Part shown: positions 13,301 to 25,300 of the stretch, in pieces | How the letters are laid out: every line of letters begins with the position of its first letter | How positions within the stretch are numbered: position 1 is the stretch's first letter | Assembly (NCBI GenBank): GCA_018389105.1 | Contig: JACATO010001015.1 | Location: 248,001 to 312,000, forward strand | Source: Nautilus pompilius | Lineage: Eukaryota; Mollusca; Cephalopoda; Nautilida; Nautilidae | Direction: 5' to 3' | DNA length: 64,000 nucleotides | The notes under the pieces: model-generated | Told to the model about the DNA's origin: nothing | Databases searched by the model: none | The model's input: the letters and a program-made list of their open reading frames with translations, nothing else | Program-made: the position numbers and the translations under genes

Positions 13301-16300
13301 TACGGGTCTGTGTATTGGATTTTTTTACTACTACTTATTGTTTGCTTTAGTACTTCTGAAGCTCTTGTGGCTATTGCTAAACTTTTTTATTTGTCAGAAT
13401 TAATAACTACATCACTAAAGTTAGTGGGTTTTCATTCTGCCTTTGCATTACTTAACAATCATTGACTTAATAATGTTCTTTTATAATTAGAAAGCCCTTA
13501 AATAGTTTGTTTTTCTTATATATATATATATAAATCTTTATTATTTGCAGATACACATTATGAAGAAGTGTCTTGTTAGTGTAACACTTTGACAGAGCAT
13601 GTCTGACTTTTGATGTTGGATAACTTGTTTCTTTTGTCAGATACATCACCAAGGCTATAATTAACTTTTTTAATTCATCAACTTTGTCCACAGCATGTTA
13701 ACTCATTTTTACTGTTTGTGCAAAAATTTTAAAAATTGTTGTTGCTTTTTTTTATTGTTATGCTGTTCTTGTTTTTAATATCCTTTTCAAAACTATTTTG
13801 CTTCTATCACTTTTATGCAATGCAAGTATTATGTTCCTGACATTTCAAATAGTTTCTTAATTTTTTGCTAGCTTTGTTGGGTTTTTAGCATTTTTTTTTG
13901 TTTGTTTTGATGCCCAAGAATGCAGTTATTAGTTGATGATTAGTCTCTGAACTTTGTTGATTTTTCTATTTATCTTTGTGCATTCACTCAACAAGTAAAC
14001 TAAACAATTTTTAATGATCTAGTAGAAGCTTTTCCTTCATACTGTTTGCAGTTTGTATTTCCTCATTTTTGTCCTAGTCTCTACATTGCTATGTCTGGCA
14101 CATTTTCCTTTTGTGAGAAACTATTATAACATTTTCCTTTTGGTTTATTCTGTAGAGGCCTACAATCTTTTGACCAGCACTTCCTGACTCATTAGAGTTC
14201 TGAAAATATACTGCTCTCTGTCTTTTGCTTTTGTTTGTATCTTTCCTGTGACATTAAGTTAATTTACTCATATTTGTTTCCAGCTCACATCCTTCTAGAG
14301 ATGTTTCCTGATTCCTCGTTTGAACATGCTTAACATTTTTCTTTAGCTTAAGCAATTCCTTCCATAAATTATTTATCTTTCTCTATGGCAGTAGGTTCTG
14401 TTGAAGTTTATTCTATGTTCATACCTGGAAAATCCTGACAGATTTTGTGTCAAGTTAGTATTTTACAATATTGTTTCCAATTGCAATTGCCAAGTCATAG
14501 AATCTTTTCAGCTTTGATGGTAAATACTAAGACAATGTGATTGGTAGAGGATAATAATTCACTATCATAACTGTTTTTTTTTTTTTTTTTTTACTAGTTA
14601 GAAGGGATGTTTATACCTGATTCATTTATCATTTTGCATCTAGTTAATTAACTTTTAAAAAAATTTTCTGTATAAATTTGAACTATAACATTGCTTATAA
14701 TATTCACATGTTTGAGCCTTGAGTCCACACTATTTTAAATCTAGTTAATTTTCCCTTTTTCCTTTTTAACCCTTCTCTCAGATGTTGAAAGACTTCACCT
14801 CTAAGATCATATTTCATCCTTGCCTTTGGTCATGATAAAAATAAAATTCACATGGCAAGATTATTTATTTCACTTTCAGTTATAGTGGCATCTAGGTTGT
14901 AGAATTACTAGAATCTTGTATTTGTTTTTTTTTTTTACCTTAAAAACCAAGTTATCTTCTTAATCACAACAACAATTAATTCTCAGAATGTTAGGCTAGC
15001 GGTGTTTTAAAACTATTTGAAAAATTTAGCATGATGACAACATGGCTATCATGAGTATCTGAAACAAACTGAAGGAGAAAACAAATCATACTGGTAGAAA
15101 TAAAGTGGACATAAGGAAAATATAATACTAAAATTCTATCAGAAAAGGCTTTTTACATCTATTAAATATGCTATGCTCAATTAGAAAATATAAAAATATA
15201 AAGGTTTAACACTAGAAGAAAAAATCATTTTCAGTTCATATTTCCATGTTTGCCATTTTGTTTGTAAGCTTGTGGAATTTACATATTTCATCTTGATAAT
15301 GACAAACAAAATTTTTATCATTTAAATTCTAAATAATTTTTTTTTTTTAAATCATATTTCAGATAGACTATTTATTGTATAAAGACACCTTGGGTAGGTG
15401 ATAGTTTGGGCCAAAGTTTGCTTATTCTTATGCTGGACAATTACCATCAGAAATATCAATGCTATGTAGCTTAACCTATTACTACATTTTTACAGTATCT
15501 ATCATATACTTTAGTGTTCTTTTTAAGAATGTTAGACTTGCTAATCCTCTTTGTTAGGTCTGTTATCTATTTTGATTACTTTACACTTAAATCTTTAACT
15601 GCATCTCTTGTAATAGTTTGGAGTAGTCAGTTTTTCTTGTCTGTCCTTTGCTCCATTACTATTTAGTTAGTTTATAATTTGCAGATGGGCAGTAAGTCTG
15701 TACACAAAATACACATGAGCTCCCACTTGAAGAACTTATCTAGCACATTTTCAAATACTGATTTAGTTAACTGTACAACTATTTCAAAAAAATTTTTTCA
15801 CATGATTTTTAAAAAGATTGTAATTACAATCCTCATGTTATCTGAATATGATAAAGGAAAATATGCGTGACATCTATCTTTTCAAATTTTAAAAGTTTTT
15901 ATTAGACCCCCATATAATTTGTAAGATAGAGGACTAGAAAATTTCAGGTTTTCTAAATGTTTAGAATAAATATGCTCTTTAATTTTCCAAATTATTCTAC
16001 TTAAAAAACCTTTTGAACCCTTGTTAAACTACCAACATCTTTAATAATGAGTGGACACTAAGACTTTACCTCATATTCTAAAATATAGTCTGACTAATGC
16101 TTTAAATAAGTTAATTAGCACCTATTTGCATGAAAATTCCAGTCATATTCAGTAACCCTAAGATTTTTGTTTGCTTTACATAACATGTGGCCACCTGCTT
16201 ATTTCATTTCAAGATGCATAGAATAGTCATGCCAAGGTTTTCTTTCATCAGCATTCTTAATAAAACTTTTCATCTAAAAGATAGACATTGCTCTGATTAC

Positions 16301-19300
16301 TCTGGTCTATATGAATGCATTTGGAAATGCTAACGTTCATTTGACATTTGGTGGTTTATTTAGACAATGTATTTAAATTATTTTGGAATTACTAAGGTCA
16401 AAGTTGGTACTAGCCCTATCATATAACTTGATATCATCCACTTTCACTTCAACAATCAATTCAATATTAATATTACTAACATAAATTAGAAGTTTTCCCA
16501 ACAAGTTTACGCCAATACTTTGGCTTTTAATTTTTTGGAATTAAATAGTGATGTGGAACTGTGTCAAATTCTTTTATCAAGTCTAGGTAAGTGACATCAA
16601 TTGCATTTCCCTTATTGACATTGAGTCGTATCATTTATAAATTCAAGGACATTTTTAAGACAGTGAAACATCCTTTTAAAATCCATGCAAGCTATCTATC
16701 TTTCAGTGAATGATAAGAGTTTAATATAAATACCTTCATTATATTGATCTCAAATCTAGTACAGAAAAATACTAAGATCATGATTGATGTAATTTTGATG
16801 TAATGTAAAATGCCACATCACCACTACCACCTATTCTATTGTATTTATCCCCCCCCAAAAAAAAACAAATAAGTGGAAACATTTATTTCCGCATTTGGAA
16901 TACCTCAACACCTCTACATTTTTATAACTTCTCTAATATTAGGTTTTTCTTTTGTTTAGAAATCATTTTGAATCACCAGCATTTTATTAACCATACTTCT
17001 GGTATTGGTGTAATAAATTTTGAGATTAGATAACACTGGTCAACAAAATTAAATGTATTATACTCATTATGAATGCAAACCAATTTTTTTAGACTAATTT
17101 TTCATGCTGATTTCAAAATTTCACTCCATTTGTATGCAGCACGTATCAGTTTTTCAGTAGATACATGCAAATATTTACATATTTGTATATATGAAGGACA
17201 TATTATTTTTAGAAAGTAAATGAATTTATTGAGTTAAAAATCATCACTATCATTCTACAAAGAGTGAATACACAAAAAATGGGTCAGACAAAACAGACAA
17301 AGTTAGAACAACAGAGTTAGAAACATTGTGATTTGGATTTCCTCCGGTGTTCCTGATCTGGTTGATCACTGTAAAGTGTCCAGCAGTAGTCAGCCAGCAT
17401 ACTGTCATTCTAGAAGCCTTGGTACCATTTCTCCATAGCACTAATGTCCTGGTGAAATCTTTCACCACGTTCATCAGATACTCCTCCAAGGTTATCTGCG
17501 AAGAAATCCAGATGGGAGTCCAAGAAGTGAACTTTCAGTGACATGCGACAACCCATTGCTGAGTAACATTTCAGAAGATTCTTGATGCCATCCTTGTAGT
17601 CCATTGCCTTCTTGCTGCCCAAGAAATTCTCACAGATCCAATTGAAAGCATTCCAGGTAGGCAGTTCCAGTTCATCCAGTGTTGTCTTGAAGTTGACATC
17701 TTTGAGTACTTCTCTAATTTGGGGTCCGACAAAGATACCCTCTTTCAACTTCACCTGTGTGATTTTTGGAAACTTTTCTACAATATACTCAAACCCTCTG
17801 GCATTTCTCTTCCCTAGTGTCTTTACAAACTGTTTCATCAGTCCAAGCTTTATGTGCAAAGGAGGCAATAGGACATTACATGGATCTACAAGAGGTGTAT
17901 TCTTGACGCTAGACAGTCCTGGCTGGTATGATGTTCTTGTCTGCCAGTTTGATTTTGAATGATGTCTGTCAGTTGCCCGACTATCCCATAGACACAAGAA
18001 ACAACAGCATTTTGTGAAACCTGACTGCATTCCCATTAACATTCCAATGACTTTTAAATCTCCACACATTTTCCATGAGTATCTTTCATAGGCGATGGCA
18101 TGAAGTAAAAGTTCCATATTCTCATATGATTCATGAAGATGAACAGAGTGTGCAATAGGAATGGAGGGCTTCAAATTACCATTATGGAGAAGTACAGCTT
18201 TTAAACTTTGTTTTGAAGAGTCAATAAACAAATGCCACTCTGTAGGAGCATGATTTTGTGATAAGCATTCGAAAAGTCCATTGATGTTACTGCAAAAGCA
18301 AAGCGGGCCTTCAACACAAAAACACGTTTGTAGAACTACATTTCTCTGCTGAAAATAAGTTATACAAACACTGTGCTCTAGCAAATACTTCTCCTTCAGT
18401 CTTGATGCCAACAGTTCTGCTTTATCTTTTGAGAGGGATAGGTCTCTGACATGGTCATTCAGTTCAGCTTGGGAAAATTTCTGAGGTTCAAAGCTATCGT
18501 CATCAGCCACGTAATCTTCCTCAGCAGCACTATCGTGACAGTCAGCATCATCATCTGATGTTTCAATACCATCATCTGGTGGAACTGGAATTGGCAGACT
18601 TCCATTGTGAGGCACAGGTCTCATTGCAGAATCCAAATTGGGATACACAATTTATTCTTCATAGAAAATCCTGTGACATTTATTTTGCAAAAATAACAGT
18701 CATTAAAATGGTCTTTCGGCTCCATCCATATCATTGGAATGGCAAAAGGCATGGACTTCTTCCTCTTATTGAACCAGTCACGTAAGCCATTTGAGCAAGC
18801 TGAGCAGATAAAATGTGTTGCCCATAACTTGTCCTTATAAATCTTCTTGATCTCTGGTGTTATTGTACATTTTTGAGCTTTCACAGTAAATTGTCCATAG
18901 ACATAACAAAACACATCAGGAGGATTTCTACACTGTCTTGACATTGTTAACACTGTAAAACAAGTAAGGAAATAGATACAAATGGTTATACTTATATTGA
19001 ATTTGACATGATGAAGTATTTCATTAGACCAATTATGACTTGACAATTTGAGATGTTGAAATACCTATTTCATCAGACAAAACTTGATTGGTTAATTTAA
19101 GATGATGAAATATTGCATCTGAACTATGCAGCAATGAATAATGTAGCTTATTTTAAAGATATGTTTCCATGATGTAAATGAAATACATGCATACAAGTCA
19201 TTAATTGGAATTTCTATATAATGCATGAGCTAAAACCAAAAAAACTTTCTCATCTTGAAAACTGTACGTGATGTCAAAAAACTAATTGTATATTTGAAAT

Positions 19301-22300
19301 CAGCATTAAAAACTACACTAAGTACACCTTGACATATGCTTGATGAAAAATACTTGTTGACCAGTGTAATAAGGGAAAGGGGACTGCAGCCAACACTACT
19401 TATTAAAATCTTGCCCAAAATTTGGGAGCTTAGCCCTTATTTGCTATTCTGCATTGAAAAATTTCCAGAAATATGCAACAAAGGTTTAAAATTTACATTA
19501 AAAAAAAAAACTTTTTAGTCTTTTATTTCTGTAATATGATTATGCTGTACATTGGTGCCAAATTATTTTAAAATTTAAGAGGCAAAATGGGATGAGTGAA
19601 GCAAATATATTTAAAATGCAATATAATCAGTGTAATTTGGAATATAATATATAAAATTTGTGATGGGTACGAGCATTAATTTACCAGTGTAGGTTTTCAT
19701 AGTACCTTTGAGTGACCTAATTATCAGTTCATGTGCTTGTTGCTTCCCTGGTACTTAAAATCGGAGCCCCCTACTTTTGTTAACATTTTTGGTTCTTGTC
19801 AGGGGTATTTTGCTATTAACATTATCATTTATACCTTATCCTCCTTGCACCATTGATAATTAGTTTTCTTTAGTAGTTGGGAACAATTTACTTCATTGCC
19901 TCTCCTCCACTGGGTTCAGATACAGCCCATCTCTGCTGTAATACCTACCCATGCCATTGTATTTTAGTGACTAGATATGCCACCCACTCTTTTTTTCCAC
20001 AATTGTTGTACTTGTTTATTAATAGATAAAAGATGAGGATCAAAATAATGATGTCCAGCTCTAGGTAGGATGATAGATATTACCACTAAACATCTGATAT
20101 CCTTAAAGTTCCTAAATAAGCATTTGTACTTACCTATCAACTTGACTGATTCATTACATCAACATTATTTGTCCTTGTGTGGATCATCAGAACAGCCTTA
20201 TCTTCAGACCATTTTACAATATTCTCCATACACTGTAATGTTCTCTGCTTATTGGTACTGGCTAGTATTACTTTGTTTTCTTTCCGTTGTTGTGAACAAC
20301 TCCATCAATTCATCTGACCATGTTATCACTGGCAATAATTAACATTATCTACAGTGAAGTTTAAGAACTATCACAAAACACATTAAAAATAAATAATAAA
20401 CATTCTAGCATGGCATTATACTGATGAAAAAGTAATTTTACTTCTTTTCTTTCAAGTGACACATTTACTACCAATCATGTTAATGTTTGGCATATGCTCA
20501 CTTTTCTTAAATTATGGTGGATTTTTATGCCAGCAAAAGTTTAATTAATCAAGCATTTGAAATTTTGTCAGAAAACTAATTTTTAGAGATTAAATGAGAT
20601 GAACAGATCGACAAAGGATTATTGTTAGGTTGCATAGCCATAAACATCAATTACAGCCTGACAGTGCTTGCGCATGAAGTCCACAAGGTAAATATACCAG
20701 TCTATTCAAATGTCAGCCAAAGTCAACTGAATAATTTGGAAAAGTTGATATTTCTAGGCTTTTTTTAAAATCTTAATAACCTTTTTTTCTATATCATTCC
20801 ATACATTCTTTATTGGATTCAGATCAGCTTTGAGTTAGCCACTTTAGATCAGGAATTTTATGATGTGTGCAATGCTACTTGATGGCAGCCAAATGTTTTG
20901 GATTGTTATATTGGAAAATGCAATTTAGAGAAGCAGTTCTCAGAATATGGTTTTATTATGTTGGTTAAAATATACAGGAAAACAAACTGATCCATTATTT
21001 CCTGGATATGATAAATAGGGCCTCTATCTTTTTTTGGAGAAATAGCTGTATACTGGAAGTCAGTTTGGTACACTTTGGATAGAATACTTCATTGAATCTT
21101 TGCTGCACATAACCCAGCCATCTGATCCAAATCTCTGGAACATGATTCATTAGACCAGTACACTCTGGCCCACATTTCTGGAGTCTAATGAAGATGGTAA
21201 ACTAAAGTCAAGTTCTTCAAGTAAACAACGGTTTCTTTCTGGCAATGCACCCCACCAATTCGAAATCACAAAGTAATTTCTGGGCTGTTCTAGCAGAGAT
21301 TGGTAGGTCTTCCAGATCTCTTAAAATATCAGTAGACATTTTGGACAGACACTTGATCTTCTGTTTGGTCCAAGCTCAGTTTTTTTAGAATCTGGCTCTA
21401 TGGAATGTGATGTAGCCACCCATTTTTTTGTACAGCTTCTGGTTATTTTTGGTTTTGTTTTCAGACTGAATCAAAATGCAAATTATCTAATGAATAAATT
21501 AAAACAGTATAAGATTGGCAGACTTTTCATAATTCAAGAATAAATAATGTACTCACTGAGATTATTAAATATGTTAATTTTGAGTCTATTATTTGTATTT
21601 TCCTTATTGATATAGGTTGTGTAGGTACGAATCTAATGCAGCTGTATACTGTATAAATTCTTCATTTTGAAATGATACTAGTTATTTTGTTTATTTTAAA
21701 TATTTGCATAAATATTGTGGTTTATCTTGGATAAACAATTTAATTATACTGTACATCTGTGAAAATATTCATAAACTGCCAAAAAAAATCTATACCTTTT
21801 TATTTTTAAACTAAAAAAATTGTTAAACTAAAATTTTTAGATGGAAATAATAATCTAACAATGAATTAATTAATTTCTTACATTTTTACTAGTTGCATCA
21901 GAAATTTTTCATTTATTGGACAGGAGTCAACCATCACAATCAGGATCTAATAGTGGATATGCTTCTCCAGAACCATATGCAAGTTTGAATTTAACAAGAA
22001 CAGTGCAAGCACCATTTTCTGAGCAGCAGTTTAAGCAAGAATTTCCTGATCAGAAATATGGAATTTCTGTCCACAGAAGCTCTGGATATCCATCACCACC
22101 AATCTTACAAGGACATGTTGCAGTAAAGAAAGAACCTAGAAATATTAGCTGTGATAAAGGTGAGTGGATAATTAGGTTTTTAAAAAATTTTTGTCAACTT
22201 CACTAATCTTTTTAGTTTTTGCCAGTTATATAAATGGTTTTCATTATCCCTGAAGAATTATATTCTAGACTTGTTTTAATGATTATATTCTTTTTAAGTA

Positions 22301-25300
22301 TAATTTTTCCCTATACTATTTGTTGTGTATCATAAAGTATATACAATACTACTTGTTTATATTGACACTTCTGGGTCCATGTAAACTTTGTTGATATAAC
22401 CAATCCAAAAAGGTGGTGAACCAGTTGGTTATAATAGTATATATATATATATATAAAGTTGGCATGGAAAATTTAAAATATGAAAATCAGCTGTTGTTAG
22501 GACTAAAGTTTTCAACATCCATTTTATTTGCCTCTACTAAATCTTTTGTTAATGCTATGCTCAGATTGGCTTTAACTGTATTGTTATACCAAGCAAAGAG
22601 CACCGCCTTCAATCCCAGATTTTTTGTGTTGCATCTTTTTGGTGTTAGTATTCCATTCTCCACTTTCATATTTATCTTTAATTTTTTCAGCATTCTTTAT
22701 CCAACCACTCAGTGTATAATTTTTAACATTTAATTCATCTTGAATTTCCTTTATCAATTCCTTCAATGAATGACAGTTAGCCATGTTTTTCATCTTTAAA
22801 CTTATAAAGTGAATATAAACTAAAATGGCACCTGGCTTTTATACACTAAGATAAATATTATATTAAATAAAATTGACACTAATGCAGTCCATTAAATGTA
22901 CTCTGTACACCTAAGCTCACTCCAATGTGTTCTGTGTGTATCTTGTTTTACATACCACAACAGAAATAACTGAAACATGCTTTCTCACCTAACTGATACA
23001 GGACGAAATTTCAATTGCCTCTGACATCCAATTTCTTTTGGAAGACTAATTAATGAGGGCCACTTAAACCACAGCTTGTACATCAGTCTTGATAAGTTAG
23101 TGCCCCCTTGTGATATTTAACTCACCCACACTATTCTAAGCTAACTCTATACTTTTACTGTTTTATCTAAACAAACTCTCTCATGAATTTTATTTTGGCA
23201 AAAATGCCAATACATGTACATGATCTTTGGTGTGGGGACAGCAGTTTTTTTCTTTATTATTATTTTTTATTTGAAGCATTAAACACCAAAGAGGTCAAAA
23301 TATGGGGGTGCTTTTGTTTAAAATAGAAGATAATTTGGGTGAGAACAAAGATTGCATGTTGACTTATCAGGTTATCTTCTATGTTGATGTTGAATAGTGA
23401 GGTGCAGAGACAGAGAGAAGAATGTATTGGGACTTTTTAGTATGGTCACCAAAGCTGGGATGTCAATATATGTGGGGCTGACATAAACAGGTAGTACTGT
23501 AGTTAAAATGTGACAGCATTTCAGTAATGGAATTAAAGCTGCTTTATAAAATATTCTTCATTCTCCAAAGGCAAAATGAGTGTTTTTGGCTACACAGATT
23601 GGAAAAAACAAGCAGTGTTGTTAAAATATTGCTTGAAAGAATTAATAGACAGACATGTCTTTGAAAATAGAAAAATCTGTTCACAAAAGTTTGTCATCTT
23701 TTGTTTGTTTTTAAACTTTTCTATTTTTCATTATGTCACCTATATGTTTGTTTCTAAATTTTATGGCTTTAATAAGCATAAATTTTATATTTTACTTCCT
23801 TATAATTATCCTATAAAATGTTTATATGTACATAGTTAAATTTATCTACACTATATAGGTTAATAAAACCTTAAAAATAGATTACAAAGTATTTGTTTGG
23901 TTTGTATGTGAGCTAAATAACACAAATTAATCTTTTTGATTCTACTTAGGTTTGTGATGATGACAAATTGGCAGCTGTATTGTTTTATAATCCAGAATAA
24001 ACTGATGTAGTAAAGCTTTGTTTTTCAACTAAAACTATTGATTTTTTCTTTTTTTTTTTTAATAAAAAAAAACATCAGTTAGTTTGATGGTAAATACCAG
24101 TGTTACCAATGAGCTTATAAGAATCCTTCATTTAATGCCAACAGACAGCTAAAAGATTAAGTTTTGTTATTTATTTCTGGAGTTAAAATAAATTTTACTT
24201 TCTAACTTATAGATTTTCGCCATCTGTGTTTTAGTGCATAATTGCATTTGCAGTTTTAAACAAGTTTTGCTGTGGAAATTATTAAATTGAGTCAAGTCAT
24301 TTTACTAAACTTGGTTTGATGTTTGATTACTATTTTAAAGAGTAATCTAGAAATTACAACACTAATCAGTGTCTATAGCTGTTTTATTTCTGCCAGATTT
24401 TATTGGGGAAAAATCAAAAGAAATTCATGAATAATCAGATAATAGAATCATTCATTTCTTGCAGCTACAATGAATGAATGAATATATTGGATTTATTTTC
24501 TAACTGTTTGGCTTGGCTTGGCTTGGTTCATTTTATTTTAAAATATGAATATAAGATTGTAATTTTAAAAAAAAAGTGTTCAAATCTAGTAGATTCTTTT
24601 ATTGCTACTATAGTAATGGGTGTGCATTCATATAAAGTGTAAACGACCAAACATCAAATTTTTAATAACTCTAAAATCACTTAAATATATTGTGTTTAGG
24701 TATATGCATGTTTGCAAGAGAAAAAAATTTAGCTAATTCATAAATTGTTGATTATGGATAACTAGGAAATCAAATATTAGCAAATTTAATAATTGAAAAA
24801 GTTTACATTAAAAAACAACTAAATTGAGAGATTAAGGGAAAATAATATCAAAAGTTGATAACCGAGTCAAGAAAGTATTTAAATTAGAAAATGTAATTGG
24901 AGTGCATTGATTATTTGAGATAACTTTAAAAAAAGGATTTGTCTCTTGGTCTTTTTAACATGGTGATGCTGTCTATATAGTATATTTTTATCACAAGATT
25001 TAGGACAGATACATCCTCAAAATATCTTGCTTCTGACTAAATTCATACTTTGAATTTTATGCAATCTGCCATGAACCATCATTAAACCTGAAAGTTTATG
25101 ACCAAGAAGGAAAGAATAGACTTTGCTATCACTGCTCTATAATAACTGGCTTTCATCACTATTTTGAATAAATTACATCAGCAAGATTATTTACCATATT
25201 TTTGGCCTATAAGTCATTTTGAAGTACAAGTCAAATTGGCTAATTTTTCAATTTTTCTTTTCATTCATAGTTAAGTCAATTTGGAGTATGAGACAAGGCT

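Larger units (their letters stand above)
17034..19366 (-). mobile_element. DNA transposon with CACTGGTCAACAA termini (Chapaev3/CMC-like, tentative)
   Basis: A 2,333-bp element with perfect 13-bp terminal inverted repeats (CACTGGTCAACAA at 17034-17046 and its complement at 19354-19366), flanked by the 3-bp direct repeat TAA (17031-17033 and 19367-19369). It encodes the protein listed separately on the minus strand. The CACTG start and TWA-like 3-bp target duplication recall the Chapaev3/CMC group; PIF/Harbinger also duplicates TWA, but its transposase differs. Near-duplicate ~57-bp subterminal repeats lie at about 19006-19120. The element sits inside a CR1 LINE and is therefore younger than it. 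Confidence 0.8.
11934..21923 (+). other. Intron c (10 kb, transposon-rich)
   Basis: Contains a SINE-like repeat (12880-13265), an A-rich antisense block (13480-14850), a CR1 LINE on the minus strand (15640-20340) split by a DNA transposon (17034-19366), and a Tc1-like remnant (20600-21440). 11934-12880 and 21440-21923 are plain AT-rich intron. In 14850-15640 and 19370-19750 nothing beyond probable CR1 flank was recognised. Short TA runs occur at 11635-11650 and 13518-13533. Confidence 0.8.
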
